Shown here piece after piece: positions 1 through 8,785 of a stretch of 64,000 bases of DNA. The stretch comes from Alteraurantiacibacter buctensis. GTDB lineage: Bacteria; Pseudomonadota; Alphaproteobacteria; Sphingomonadales; Sphingomonadaceae. Positions within the stretch are counted from its first letter, which is position 1. Every line of letters begins with the position of its first letter. The translations under genes were made by a program, and so were the position numbers. The stretch is from assembly GCF_009827655.1 (NCBI RefSeq), contig NZ_WTYV01000004.1, positions 274,199 to 338,198 on the forward strand, written 5' to 3'. The notes beneath the pieces were generated by a model. It had not been told where the DNA came from. It did not search any database and saw only the letters and a list, made by a program, of their open reading frames with translations.

Positions 1-878
1 CGCTGGCCATCGATGCCAAGCGCCGGGTGCATTTCCATGCCTTCATGCTGGAAGTCCATCAGCGCATCCGGGCAGAACGGGCCAAGGAAGCAGGCGATCC
101 CATCGCGCCTGTCGCCGCCGCGCTTGCAGCCGATGTGCGCTGCCTGGCGTTTGACGAGATGGTGGTCAATAACAGCGCAGATGCCATGATCATGAGCCGG
201 CTGTTCCGCGCGCTGATCGTGGATCACGAGGTAACCGTGGTCACCACCAGCAACCGCCCGCCCAAAGATCTGTACAAGGATGGCCTCAACCGCGAGCATT
301 TCCTGCCGTTCATCGCCCTGATTAACGAGCGGCTGGACGTGGTCGAACTGAACGGCCCGACCGATTACCGGCTGGACCGCATCGCCGGCCTGGCCACGTG
401 GCACAGCCCGCTGGGCGATGCCGCAACCGCGCAGGTGCGCGAGGCCTTCTTCCGCCTGACCGACTTTGCGCCGGAAGATGCCGCGCACGTTCCCTCCGCC
501 GATCTCGACGTGGGCGGCGGGCGCGTGCTGCATGTGCCCAAGAGCCTGAAGGGCGTGGCCGTTTTCAGCTTCAAGCGCCTGTGCGCCGAAGCGCGCGGAG
601 CCAGCGACTACCTGGCCATCGCCCGCGCCTATCACACTGTGATCCTGGTGGGCATCCCGCTGCTGGGCCCGGAAAACCGCAACGAGGCGGCGCGCTTCGT
701 GACGCTGATCGACGCGCTGTACGAACACAAGGTGAAGCTGTTCGCCACGGCGGCTGCCGCACCGGAGGAGCTTTATACCCGGGGTGACGGGGCCTTCGAG
801 TTCGAACGCACCGTCAGCCGCCTGAATGAAATGCAGAGCGCCGACTACATGGCGCTGGGGCATGGCGAGGACGGCTAG
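1..878 (+). CDS. zapE: Cell division protein ZapE (AFG1-like ATPase), 3' part
   Basis: The reading frame is open from the left window edge (codons in phase with position 3), so the N-terminus with Walker A lies outside. What remains contains a Walker B segment (LAFDEMVV, then SADAMIMSRLF), a sensor-like TTSNRPPKDLYKDGLNR and the C-terminal half typical of the AFG1/ZapE AAA+ family. In Proteobacteria ZapE is an ATPase linked to Z-ring stability. Its TAG stop shares a CTAG tetranucleotide with the stop of the convergent amidotransferase gene. The family call is firm; the GTG at 27 is internal, not the real start. Confidence 0.9.
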   Translation, partial: LAIDAKRRVHFHAFMLEVHQRIRAERAKEAGDPIAPVAAALAADVRCLAFDEMVVNNSADAMIMSRLFRALIVDHEVTVVTTSNRPPKDLYKDGLNREHFLPFIALINERLDVVELNGPTDYRLDRIAGLATWHSPLGDAATAQVREAFFRLTDFAPEDAAHVPSADLDVGGGRVLHVPKSLKGVAVFSFKRLCAEARGASDYLAIARAYHTVILVGIPLLGPENRNEAARFVTLIDALYEHKVKLFATAAAAPEELYTRGDGAFEFERTVSRLNEMQSADYMALGHGEDG

Positions 879-2773
879 GTCGAGACCCCGAGCCTTCCCA
901 GCGACTTGTCGAGCATGATCAGTTGCCACAGCAGCCGCGAATGGTCGCTGCGGCCGGCGATGTGGCTTTCCGCCATGCGGGCGAGCTGGGCCTTGTCGAA
1001 CCAGCCCGTGGCCGCCACCGTGGACCCCGTTGCCACCCCGCGCGCCTGCGCCGCCAGCGGTCCACGCAGCCACTGGGCAATCGGGGTCACGAAACCCTGC
1101 TTGGGCCGGTAGAGGATGTCCTGCGGCAGGTAGCGTTCCATCGCCTTCTTCAGCAGCCACTTGCCCTGCACGCCCTTCACCCGCAGCCCTTCGGGCAGGG
1201 TGGCGGCAAATTCCACCAAGCGGTGATCGAGCAGGGGCTCGCGCGCCTCCAGCGATACGGCCATGCTGGTGCGGTCCACCTTGGTCAGGATATCGCCCGG
1301 CAGCCAGAACTTGCAATCGGCATACTGCGCAGCGTCCAGGCCCGAGCGGGCCGGTGCGCCTTCCATCAACGCCACGAACGGCTGTTCCGCGCGGTAATCG
1401 CCCAGTTCGCGCAGGAACCCGTCGGCATAGAGCGTGGCGCGCACCTCCGGCGGCACCGTGCCCAGCGCGCGGGCATAGCCTTCAGCGCCAGAAGCAGCGA
1501 GCGCCTGCAGCGTGCTCTTGAACCGCAGGGGGCGCGGGGCCCAGTCGGCCTTGGGCCAGACGCGCCCCAGCGGCCCGATGACCGAGCGGCGCAAGGGTGC
1601 CGGCAGCAGGCGGCGGGCCTGTTCCTCGCGGTGGTGGAACACCTGGCGGCGATACCCGGCAAAAGCCTCGTCCGCCCCGTCGCCGCTCAAGGCCACGGTC
1701 ACGCTTTCGCGGGCAAGCTGGCACACCCGCCAGGTGGGCAGCGCGGATGCATCGGCAAACGGCTCGTCGAACATGGTGGCGAGCTGGTCGATGGCGTCGA
1801 ACTGGTCGGCGCTGACGCGGCGGCTCTGGTGATTGGTGCCGAACAGTTCGGCCACCCGCGCGGCATATCCCGTCTCGTCCACGGCGGCGACATCGAAGCC
1901 GATCGAGCAGGTGCGCACAGGCTCGCGGCTCTGTTCTGCCATCAGGGCAACCACGCTGGAGCTGTCCACCCCGCCCGAAAGGAACGCGCCCAGCGGCACA
2001 TCGGCCACCATGCGGCTGGATACCGCCTGGCCCAGGTGGTGCAGCAGCTCCGCCTCCAGGTCGGCCACCTTGCCCTTCCGCCGCTCGGCGAAGGACAGGT
2101 CCCAGTATTGCTGTGGCGCGGCGGGCGGCGTGTCGTGGCGCAGCAGTTGCCAGTGGCCCGCAGGCAGCTTGCCCACGCCCTTCAGGATGCTGCGGTGATC
2201 GGGGACATAGCCCCAGGCCATGTAGTCTTCCACCGCCTGCGGATCGACTTCGCGCCGCAACAGAGGATGGGCCAGCAAACCTTTCAGTTCGCTGGCAAAC
2301 GCTATCGAGCCATCGCTGAGCATGGCGGTGTAGAGTGGCTTCACCCCGAACCGGTCGCGCGCCAGGAACAGTGTGCGCTGCGCCTTGTCGTAGATGGCGA
2401 AGACGAACATGCCGTTCAGCCGCCCCACGCAGTCCGTGCCCCAGCGCTGGTAGGCGGCCAGGATCACCTCGGTATCGCCGTGGGTGTTGAACTGCGCCCC
2501 TTCCGCCTCAAGTTCGCGGCGCAATTCCTTGAAATTGTACACTTCGCCGTTGAAGCTGATGACATGGCGATCATCTGCCGAATGCATTGGCTGGGGCGAT
2601 CCGGCCAGGTCGATGATCGACAGGCGGCGGTGGCCCAGCCCCACGCCCGGCGCGGTCCACACGCCGTGCCCGTCCGGCCCGCGATGGGCCAGGGCATCGC
2701 ACATCGCCTGCACCCGCTGGGGATCGACCGGCTTGATGGTGCCGCAATGGAAGATGCCCGCGATCCCGCACAT
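875..2773 (-). CDS. XrtA-associated class II glutamine amidotransferase (asparagine synthase-like)
   Basis: A protein of 632 residues starting MCGIAGIF, so Cys2 is the Ntn-type glutaminase nucleophile. The N-terminal domain shows RGPDGHG and SFNGEVYNF. The C-terminal synthetase domain has the ATP-pyrophosphatase loop LSGGVDSSSV (about residue 266). It is AsnB-like, but its place beside xrtA matches the family known as amidotransferase 1, exosortase A system-associated. It probably amidates a sugar or amino-acid substituent of the exopolysaccharide; the true substrate is unknown. The gene lies 10 bp downstream of xrtA, consistent with being last in that leftward operon. Confidence 0.92.
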   Translation of the reverse strand: MCGIAGIFHCGTIKPVDPQRVQAMCDALAHRGPDGHGVWTAPGVGLGHRRLSIIDLAGSPQPMHSADDRHVISFNGEVYNFKELRRELEAEGAQFNTHGDTEVILAAYQRWGTDCVGRLNGMFVFAIYDKAQRTLFLARDRFGVKPLYTAMLSDGSIAFASELKGLLAHPLLRREVDPQAVEDYMAWGYVPDHRSILKGVGKLPAGHWQLLRHDTPPAAPQQYWDLSFAERRKGKVADLEAELLHHLGQAVSSRMVADVPLGAFLSGGVDSSSVVALMAEQSREPVRTCSIGFDVAAVDETGYAARVAELFGTNHQSRRVSADQFDAIDQLATMFDEPFADASALPTWRVCQLARESVTVALSGDGADEAFAGYRRQVFHHREEQARRLLPAPLRRSVIGPLGRVWPKADWAPRPLRFKSTLQALAASGAEGYARALGTVPPEVRATLYADGFLRELGDYRAEQPFVALMEGAPARSGLDAAQYADCKFWLPGDILTKVDRTSMAVSLEAREPLLDHRLVEFAATLPEGLRVKGVQGKWLLKKAMERYLPQDILYRPKQGFVTPIAQWLRGPLAAQARGVATGSTVAATGWFDKAQLARMAESHIAGRSDHSRLLWQLIMLDKSLGRLGVST

Positions 2774-2783
2774 GCCGGGCGCG

Positions 2784-4340
2784 TTACCTTACCTGGCCGA
2801 TGCGGTCCATCCACGCAGGCAGCCCGCCCGTCGCGGCGGCGAACCGGATTATGGCGGTTTCCGGATCCACCGGGCCACCGGCTTGCGAGGACAGGATGAG
2901 CATCATCGTGGGGTGGGCATCCCCGCTCAGCCGGTCGGCCATGTTGCCCAACTTTATGCGCGGAGCGCTGGGTGTGGTCATGTCGCGGTGGCGGTAGAAG
3001 GTCATCGCCAGGCGGCGCACCGTCACGCTGGTCAGCATCCATTCGCCCCGCCCACCGGCCAGCGAAGGCGCAGCTTGCAGCCAGCTCCACCCGGTATCGG
3101 GCATCAGGGCGCCTTCGCCAAAGGCCGTCGCCTCGCGCCCGTCCTGCTGGTTGCGGTAGAAGGCATAGAACACCTCCACCCGCGCGCCATCGGGAGCGAC
3201 GTAAGAGCCGAGCAGCCGGTGGTCCGCCCCCGCAGCGCGCGGTTCCCACCAGGGGCCATCAGCCATCGGCGCGAGCTGCCAGCCCGGCACCTGCGGCAGG
3301 TCGATCCGTTCGGGCACCACGGCCTCCACCTGCCGGGCCTGCACGGCCCAGGCGAACACGGCGAAGGCCAGCAAGGCGCCTGCAGCCAGGCAGCGGCCGG
3401 ACGGGGCAGCAAAGGCATCCAGCAGGGCAAACCCCGGCCGGCCCTGGATAGCCGCGCCATCGATGAAGGCATCGTCACGCGGGCGGTCGAAGAAGGGCCA
3501 GGCACAGGCGAGCAGCAGCGCCATCACCAGGGCAAAGAAGATCCAGCCATAGAACACGTGATCGAACCCGGCGGCAAACTCCAGGCCTTGCGACTGGGCG
3601 ATGTAGATCGTGCCCCATGCGCGCACGCCATTGGCCAGGATCGGCAGCACCAGGGCCACCACCATGAACACCGCGCGGCGCGTGGCGCTGGTAAAGCAGA
3701 CATGCGCCGCCAGCGAGCCGAGCGCCGCCATGGCGACCAGGAATTTCACCCCGGAACAGGCCTCGGCCACCTCGAACAACCCCGCCGGGGTATCGATGAA
3801 CACCCCGTCTATCACCGCGGGGATGCCGCTCCAGTGGGTCAGGGCGATGGTCAGGTCGGCGGTGATCATCTGCAAGGTGGGCACCAACTCGTCACCCACT
3901 GGCACCAGAAACAGGGCATAGGCCAGCGGGAACAGCAGCGCCCACACCACCCGCGGCCCCAGGGTGACAAGCACCATCGCCTGCATGGCAAAGACCAGCG
4001 CGAAATGGGTGATGATGGCGGTGCCCGAGACATCGCCCAGCAGCCACAGCACCAGCGCGCCCGCCAGCAGCACCAGGCCCGGCCACCAGCCTTGCGGGGT
4101 GATCCGCAGCAGTTCGGGCGAGCGCAGCCAGACCAGCCAGCCACAGATAACCGGCACGAACAGGTTGTGGTTGTAGGTGGAGCTGTTCCAGAACTGGCGC
4201 ATCATATCGGCCAGCACCGGCCACAGCAGCACCAGCAGCACGGCCCACCCCAAGGCGAGGTGGAGCAGCGGCTTGCGCCATTGCGCGGGGATGGCGTCAG
4301 TTAGCGGCGCGCGGCCGTGCAGGGCCAGATCAAGCGGCAT
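2784..4340 (-). CDS. xrtA: Exosortase A fused to EpsI domain
   Basis: A 518-residue multi-pass membrane protein. The exosortase part (about 25-275) carries the catalytic triad expected of the family: C195 in EACSGVKF, R240 in ANGVRAW and H261 in DHVFYGW. After a further membrane segment (about 315-335) comes an EpsI-like periplasmic domain. Exosortases cleave PEP-CTERM tails at the inner membrane and are linked to exopolysaccharide loci; EpsI is often fused to XrtA. The start at 4340 (MPLDLALHG) is chosen because it overlaps the upstream glycosyltransferase stop by 11 bp. A longer in-frame start at 4379 would overlap more and adds unconvincing residues. Confidence 0.93.
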   Translation of the reverse strand: MPLDLALHGRAPLTDAIPAQWRKPLLHLALGWAVLLVLLWPVLADMMRQFWNSSTYNHNLFVPVICGWLVWLRSPELLRITPQGWWPGLVLLAGALVLWLLGDVSGTAIITHFALVFAMQAMVLVTLGPRVVWALLFPLAYALFLVPVGDELVPTLQMITADLTIALTHWSGIPAVIDGVFIDTPAGLFEVAEACSGVKFLVAMAALGSLAAHVCFTSATRRAVFMVVALVLPILANGVRAWGTIYIAQSQGLEFAAGFDHVFYGWIFFALVMALLLACAWPFFDRPRDDAFIDGAAIQGRPGFALLDAFAAPSGRCLAAGALLAFAVFAWAVQARQVEAVVPERIDLPQVPGWQLAPMADGPWWEPRAAGADHRLLGSYVAPDGARVEVFYAFYRNQQDGREATAFGEGALMPDTGWSWLQAAPSLAGGRGEWMLTSVTVRRLAMTFYRHRDMTTPSAPRIKLGNMADRLSGDAHPTMMLILSSQAGGPVDPETAIIRFAAATGGLPAWMDRIGQVR

Positions 4341-5562
4341 GGCGCTGCCCCTCCACCGCAAAGCCCAGCAGCGTGGCAAGGGGAGCCATCATGGCGGGCC
4401 AGGCTTGGTTCGCCAGCACAAAGCGGCGCGCGGCCTCTCCTAGCCGTTCGCCCCCGGCAGCGTTTTCCACCAGGTCCAGGGCACGCTGGGCGAAGGCCTT
4501 GCCCTCGTTCTTTTCGACCAGCCAGTGCTCGCCGTCGATGGCGGCGATGCCGGTCGCGGCTTCCGGGGTCAGCAGCACCGGGCGGGCCATGGCCATCGCC
4601 TCCAGCACCTTGTTCTGCACCCCGCGCGCCACGGTAAGGGGAGCGAGCACGCAGGTGGCAGCAGCCAGGAACGGGCGCACATCGGGCACCTCGCCCCATA
4701 CCGTCACCCCGGGCTCGTCGGCACAACGGCGCAGCAGGGGCGTGGGACTGCGCCCGACGATGTGAAACTCCGCTTGGCGATGAACCGCGCGCACCTCTGG
4801 CAGCACCGCACCGGCAACCCACAGCGCGGCCTGTTCGTTGGGGCGATAGTCCATCTGCCCGGTGAACACGAAATGCGGCCCCGGCCGGGCGGCGATGGCG
4901 GGAAGCGGGACAACCTCCTGCGGATCGAAAAAGGCGGCATCCACCCCGTTGCCGATCACCTGCACATTGACCCCGGTCGGATTGCGCAGGCGACTGGCGT
5001 AAAGCTGCGCCTCGGCCTCGCTGATCAGCACCGTGGCCGTGGCCCGGTGGCCCAGTGCCTCCTCCACTTCGGCCAGCAAGCGCGCTTCGCGACGGTTGAG
5101 CCAGGGGCGTTCGCCGGCTTCGGCGTAGGCTGCGAACTTGGCGCTATCGACGTCGCACAGGTCCACCACCACCCGCCCGGCAAAGTCTGCCGGCACATAC
5201 TGGCCCATCTGCCCTGAGAAGACCACGATGGCGGCAATCGGTCGCTCTGCCAGCACCTGTCGCACCCAGGCTTCAAGCTTGCGGTGATGGAAGGCGGTCA
5301 GGCTGACCGGTTTGTTCGCCGCCAGCGCTTCCAGCCCGGCCAGCGGCAGCGGCTTGCTGCGGGTGACGACGCAGTGGCTTGTGGCCAGCGCGGCAAGGGC
5401 ACCCTCGCCCACCCGGTCCGCCTCGCTATCTACCAGGCAGCCGACATGGACCGGGGCCAGCGCGGCCACGGCCTGCAACAGGTGATGGGCGCGAATCCGG
5501 TCCCCCCGGTCGGGCGGGAACGGCAGGCGATGGGCCAGGAACAGGATTTCACTGCCGCTCAT
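4330..5562 (-). CDS. XrtA/PEP-CTERM-associated glycosyltransferase
   Basis: A 410-residue GT-B fold glycosyltransferase resembling the exosortase-linked family TIGR03087. It starts MSGSEILFLAHRLPFPPDRG, a typical N-terminus of that family. The C-terminal half has FTGQMDYRPN and the donor-site region with VARGVQNKVLEAMAMARPV. It would transfer a sugar during repeat-unit assembly on the cytoplasmic face. The ATG at 5562 overlaps the FemAB stop by 4 bp, so coupling is likely; the longer in-frame reading upstream is antisense-like sequence inside the FemAB gene and is discarded. Confidence 0.92.
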   Translation of the reverse strand: MSGSEILFLAHRLPFPPDRGDRIRAHHLLQAVAALAPVHVGCLVDSEADRVGEGALAALATSHCVVTRSKPLPLAGLEALAANKPVSLTAFHHRKLEAWVRQVLAERPIAAIVVFSGQMGQYVPADFAGRVVVDLCDVDSAKFAAYAEAGERPWLNRREARLLAEVEEALGHRATATVLISEAEAQLYASRLRNPTGVNVQVIGNGVDAAFFDPQEVVPLPAIAARPGPHFVFTGQMDYRPNEQAALWVAGAVLPEVRAVHRQAEFHIVGRSPTPLLRRCADEPGVTVWGEVPDVRPFLAAATCVLAPLTVARGVQNKVLEAMAMARPVLLTPEAATGIAAIDGEHWLVEKNEGKAFAQRALDLVENAAGGERLGEAARRFVLANQAWPAMMAPLATLLGFAVEGQRHAA

Positions 5563-6617
5563 CCCAGCCCCCGGGCGATCCAGGGGCCGAGGCGGTTGGC
5601 CACACCCAGCGGCAAGCGCTGCCACAGGGCGATGCGGGCGGCGTGCTTCGCGCTGGTGGGATCGGCATCGCGCGGCTCGGCCCCCGGCGCGTGCCACGAA
5701 GCATAGGCGAGCGGCTGCGGCTCGAACCCCCAGTTGCGCTTGAAGTGAAAGGCTCCGCTGCCGGTCTTGCTGCGCCCGAAATCGAACCGGCTGGCCCCGC
5801 GCCCGCGCGCGTGGTTCATCAGCGCATAATACATCACATCGTTGGCGCGCCAGTGGCGGGCCGCCTGCGTACCGCCACCCCAATAGGGCATGACAGCGCC
5901 ATCGTGATAGAATGACAGGACACTGGCCAGCGCCTCGCCGTCGCGGCTGACAGTCAGGATATCGCCGTCCAGCGCATCCAGCGCCGCGTCGAACAGCGCG
6001 CGCGGGTAGACCGGGGTGCCCAGGTTGCGGACGCTTTGGGCATAAACCGCATAGTGCGCTGCCCGATCAGCCTCATCACGCCCCACGCGCACTGTCAGGC
6101 CGTTGCCCAGCCCCCGGCGCACCTCGGCGCGCTGCTTGCGCGGGATGGCGAGGAGTTGCGCCTCGTCATCGGCGGCCAGTTCGGTCACGAAGCCGCAGTG
6201 GCTGTCGGTCCGCACATGCCAATGGCGCGGCACCGGCCCGCCGCGCACCTCGATGGTGGGGCAGGACAGGCGCTGCGCCAGTTCCTCCGCCGCGCGGCAC
6301 AGCGCGGGGCCGGCGGCCGCGACGGTCGCCAGCACGCCCCCATCCACGGCAAAGCCGCTGGAGGCGAGCACTCGGCCGAAGATGGGGGAATGGACCTCAC
6401 TCAGCGGCAGCCACCCGGTGATCGCCCCGCCCCGCTCCGCCACCAGGCCATGCGCGCGGTTTCCGGTGCCGCGTTCAACTGCCGCCAGCCACGCGGGCCG
6501 GTGGAACAGCGATCCGCCGGCAGCGCATACGAAGGCCTCGATCCGCGCCACCTCGTCCGGCTGGTCAAGCGCAGCGCGGCGCACGCCGGTGCCGGCCACG
6601 GCGAAGGGCGCGTTCAT
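5559..6617 (-). CDS. FemAB-family XrtA/PEP-CTERM-associated protein
   Basis: A 352-residue protein of the FemAB/GNAT-fold class found in exosortase A loci. Visible family features are LAIPRKQRAEVRRGL, the stretch SVLSFYHDGAVMPYWGGG and FDFGRSKTGSGAFHFKRNWGF near the C-terminus. FemAB proteins transfer aminoacyl groups from aminoacyl-tRNA to peptidoglycan peptides; in XrtA loci the acceptor is unknown and may be the polysaccharide. It has 4-bp start/stop overlaps with both neighbours (deacetylase upstream, glycosyltransferase downstream), indicating a polycistronic message. Confidence 0.92.
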   Translation of the reverse strand: MNAPFAVAGTGVRRAALDQPDEVARIEAFVCAAGGSLFHRPAWLAAVERGTGNRAHGLVAERGGAITGWLPLSEVHSPIFGRVLASSGFAVDGGVLATVAAAGPALCRAAEELAQRLSCPTIEVRGGPVPRHWHVRTDSHCGFVTELAADDEAQLLAIPRKQRAEVRRGLGNGLTVRVGRDEADRAAHYAVYAQSVRNLGTPVYPRALFDAALDALDGDILTVSRDGEALASVLSFYHDGAVMPYWGGGTQAARHWRANDVMYYALMNHARGRGASRFDFGRSKTGSGAFHFKRNWGFEPQPLAYASWHAPGAEPRDADPTSAKHAARIALWQRLPLGVANRLGPWIARGLG

Positions 6618-7561
6618 CCCGCCAGCGCCCGCTGGGCCCGCCAGGCCAACTGGTCCTCCGCCTCGATCCGCGCCCGTTCGCGGTGGGCCAGCACATCCAT
6701 CCGGCCAAAGGCGAATTCGTGCACCAGCAGACGCAGCTTGCCGGCCATCTGGTCAAGCCTGGTATAGTGGCGCAGTCGCGATTTCAGCGGCGCGCCGGCC
6801 ACTCGCGGCTGGCCGGGATCGATTTCCCACGGGTGGAAATAGAAGATTGCCGGGCGTTCATCCACGCGGTTGACCTGACGGATCGCCCAGCGGCTGAAGG
6901 CATAGGGCAGCACGCGGAAGAACCCGCCCCCGCCCGCCGCCAGCCTGCGGCCAGCAAACATCGCCGTGGTCACGGGGATTTCCACCATGTCGGCCCAGGG
7001 CAGCGGCTTGAAGGCAAAGCGCGGTGCATCGGCCCAGCCGTAATGGTCATGCGCCACCGGGGCCACGCTGGAGGAATAGGCATAGCCCTGCTCCACCAGC
7101 TCGGCGAAAGCCCACGGAGTGCGCTGGTCGATCGAGAAGCTGGGTGCACGATAGCCGGTCACCGGGTGGCCGGTGGCATCCTCGATCACCTGGCGGGCGC
7201 GGCGGATGTCCTGGCCGAACTGCTCGCGGGTCATGGTGTGGACGCGGGCATGGTCCCAGCCGTGGCTGGCCACCTCGTGCCCCCGCTCCGCCACCTCGCG
7301 CAGCAACGCGCCGTGGCGCTGGGCCACCCAGCCAAGGGTGAAGAAGGTGGCGGAAGCCCCTGCCTCGTCGAACAGGTCGAGGATTTCGCGCACGTTGCGG
7401 TCCACCCGGTCGTCCAACGTGGCCCAGGCATCGCGCGCGATCACGTCCTCGAACGCGCCGACATGGAACCAGTCTTCCACATCGACCGACAGGCCGTTGA
7501 CGATGCGCGCCGCGTCGCCATCAGCAATGGCGGCCGGCAACGGCGGAGAAACGGCATTCAC
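6614..7561 (-). CDS. XrtA-system polysaccharide deacetylase
   Basis: A 315-residue carbohydrate esterase 4 (NodB-like) protein. The first metal/catalytic motif is LSVDVEDWFHV near residue 25. The His motif is SHGWDHARVH, and the RAPSFSID and FYFHPWEID segments complete the active site. The family removes acetyl groups from N-acetylated sugars; in exosortase A loci it presumably modifies the exopolysaccharide. The start is GTG (7561), and the stop overlaps the FemAB start by 4 bp. No signal peptide is obvious. Confidence 0.93.
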   Translation of the reverse strand: MNAVSPPLPAAIADGDAARIVNGLSVDVEDWFHVGAFEDVIARDAWATLDDRVDRNVREILDLFDEAGASATFFTLGWVAQRHGALLREVAERGHEVASHGWDHARVHTMTREQFGQDIRRARQVIEDATGHPVTGYRAPSFSIDQRTPWAFAELVEQGYAYSSSVAPVAHDHYGWADAPRFAFKPLPWADMVEIPVTTAMFAGRRLAAGGGGFFRVLPYAFSRWAIRQVNRVDERPAIFYFHPWEIDPGQPRVAGAPLKSRLRHYTRLDQMAGKLRLLVHEFAFGRMDVLAHRERARIEAEDQLAWRAQRALAG

Positions 7562-7589
7562 GTTGCGGACACTCCCGTGGCGGCGGCGA

Positions 7590-8759
7590 TCAGGCCGCCT
7601 TGCTCTCGTCCATTTCGCCTTCGATCCACTCGATCAGCATGGTCAGCGTGTGGCGGATGGTGCGCTCCTGTTCGAAAGCCTTGGCTTCCAGGCGGGCCAT
7701 CTTCTCCTGCAGCGCGGCGAGATCGGGCTGCACGGCAGCCACCAGGCGCGCTTCGGACTGGGTGGACAGTTCCACCACGGCCTGCTGCAGCTCGGCAATC
7801 TGCGCGTCGCGCTCGGCCAGCAGGTCTTCCACCAGTTGCGCATCGACATACTGGCGCGGCTCGCCATTGCGGGTCAGCGGATCGAGCAGCGGCGCGGGCT
7901 GCGGCTCGGGCGAAGGCATCGGCGCGGGCGCGGCGGCGGGAAAAGCGCGCTCGGCATCCATCTCGGCCAGCACGTTGTGCAGCATGGCTGCATCGATCCG
8001 TCCGCGTTCCTCCACCGCACCCAGCAGCATCAGCCGGTTGGCGATCTGGTTGACCCGGCGCGGAATGCCGCCGCTGGCGTCAAAGATCTCGGTGAATACG
8101 CGCTGGTCAAACGCCGGGTTGCCGTTCCAGCCCACCTTTTGCAGGCGGTGGACGATGTAAGGCTCGATCTCGCCCTTCTGCATCGGGTCAAGGTGATGCG
8201 CGGCGATCACCCGCTGGCGCAACTGCTCCAGGTCAGGGTGGCTTTGCAGCGTGGCGCGGAATTCCGGCTGGCCCAGCAGCAGCGTCTGCAACAGCGGATG
8301 GCTGCCAAGCTGGAAGTTCGACAGCATCCGCAGCTCTTCCAGCGCGGCGACCGTCAGGTTCTGGCTTTCGTCCACCACCAGCAGGCAGCGGCGGCCGGCG
8401 CGGGCTTCCTCGTGCAGGAAGCTCTCGATCGAACCCAGCGCGCTGGCCTTGTCATGCCCCTCGATGTCCAGGCCAAAGGCCTGCGCCACCACGTGGACGA
8501 TCTCTTCGCCATCCAGCTTGCTGGTGACCACCTGGGCCACAGTTACCTGATTGGGATCGATGCTGGCCATCATGTGCGCGACCAGGGTGGACTTGCCCGC
8601 CCCCACCTCGCCGGTGATGACGATGAAGCCCTCGCCCTGCGCCAGGCCATAGCCCAGGTAGGACAGGGCCTTCCTGTGCGTAACCGAGCGGAAATAGAAT
8701 TCCGGATCGGGCGTGAGCTGGAAGGGCTTGCCGGTTAGGCCGTAATAGTCATCAAACAT
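7590..8759 (-). CDS. XrtA/PEP-CTERM-associated ATPase (ExeA-like)
   Basis: A 389-residue AAA ATPase of the ExeA/general secretion pathway A type, matching the exosortase-associated family TIGR03015. It starts MFDDYYGLTGKPFQLTPDPEF, the hallmark N-terminus. Walker A is GEVGAGKST (about 50-58), Walker B RCLLVVDESQNL, and an arginine-finger region follows at GGIPRRVNQIANRL. The C-terminal 110 residues are proline-rich then strongly heptad-like (coiled coil), ending in acidic residues. It probably couples ATP hydrolysis to polysaccharide assembly or export at the inner membrane. Confidence 0.93.
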   Translation of the reverse strand: MFDDYYGLTGKPFQLTPDPEFYFRSVTHRKALSYLGYGLAQGEGFIVITGEVGAGKSTLVAHMMASIDPNQVTVAQVVTSKLDGEEIVHVVAQAFGLDIEGHDKASALGSIESFLHEEARAGRRCLLVVDESQNLTVAALEELRMLSNFQLGSHPLLQTLLLGQPEFRATLQSHPDLEQLRQRVIAAHHLDPMQKGEIEPYIVHRLQKVGWNGNPAFDQRVFTEIFDASGGIPRRVNQIANRLMLLGAVEERGRIDAAMLHNVLAEMDAERAFPAAAPAPMPSPEPQPAPLLDPLTRNGEPRQYVDAQLVEDLLAERDAQIAELQQAVVELSTQSEARLVAAVQPDLAALQEKMARLEAKAFEQERTIRHTLTMLIEWIEGEMDESKAA

Positions 8760-8785
8760 GGGTCACAAACTCCCCAAAAGTCCGG

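Noticed and set aside
923..2899. Long rightward reading frame antisense to the amidotransferase gene
   Set aside because: Low-complexity His/Gln/Arg-rich product typical of the opposite strand of a GC-rich gene; no start signal or family character.
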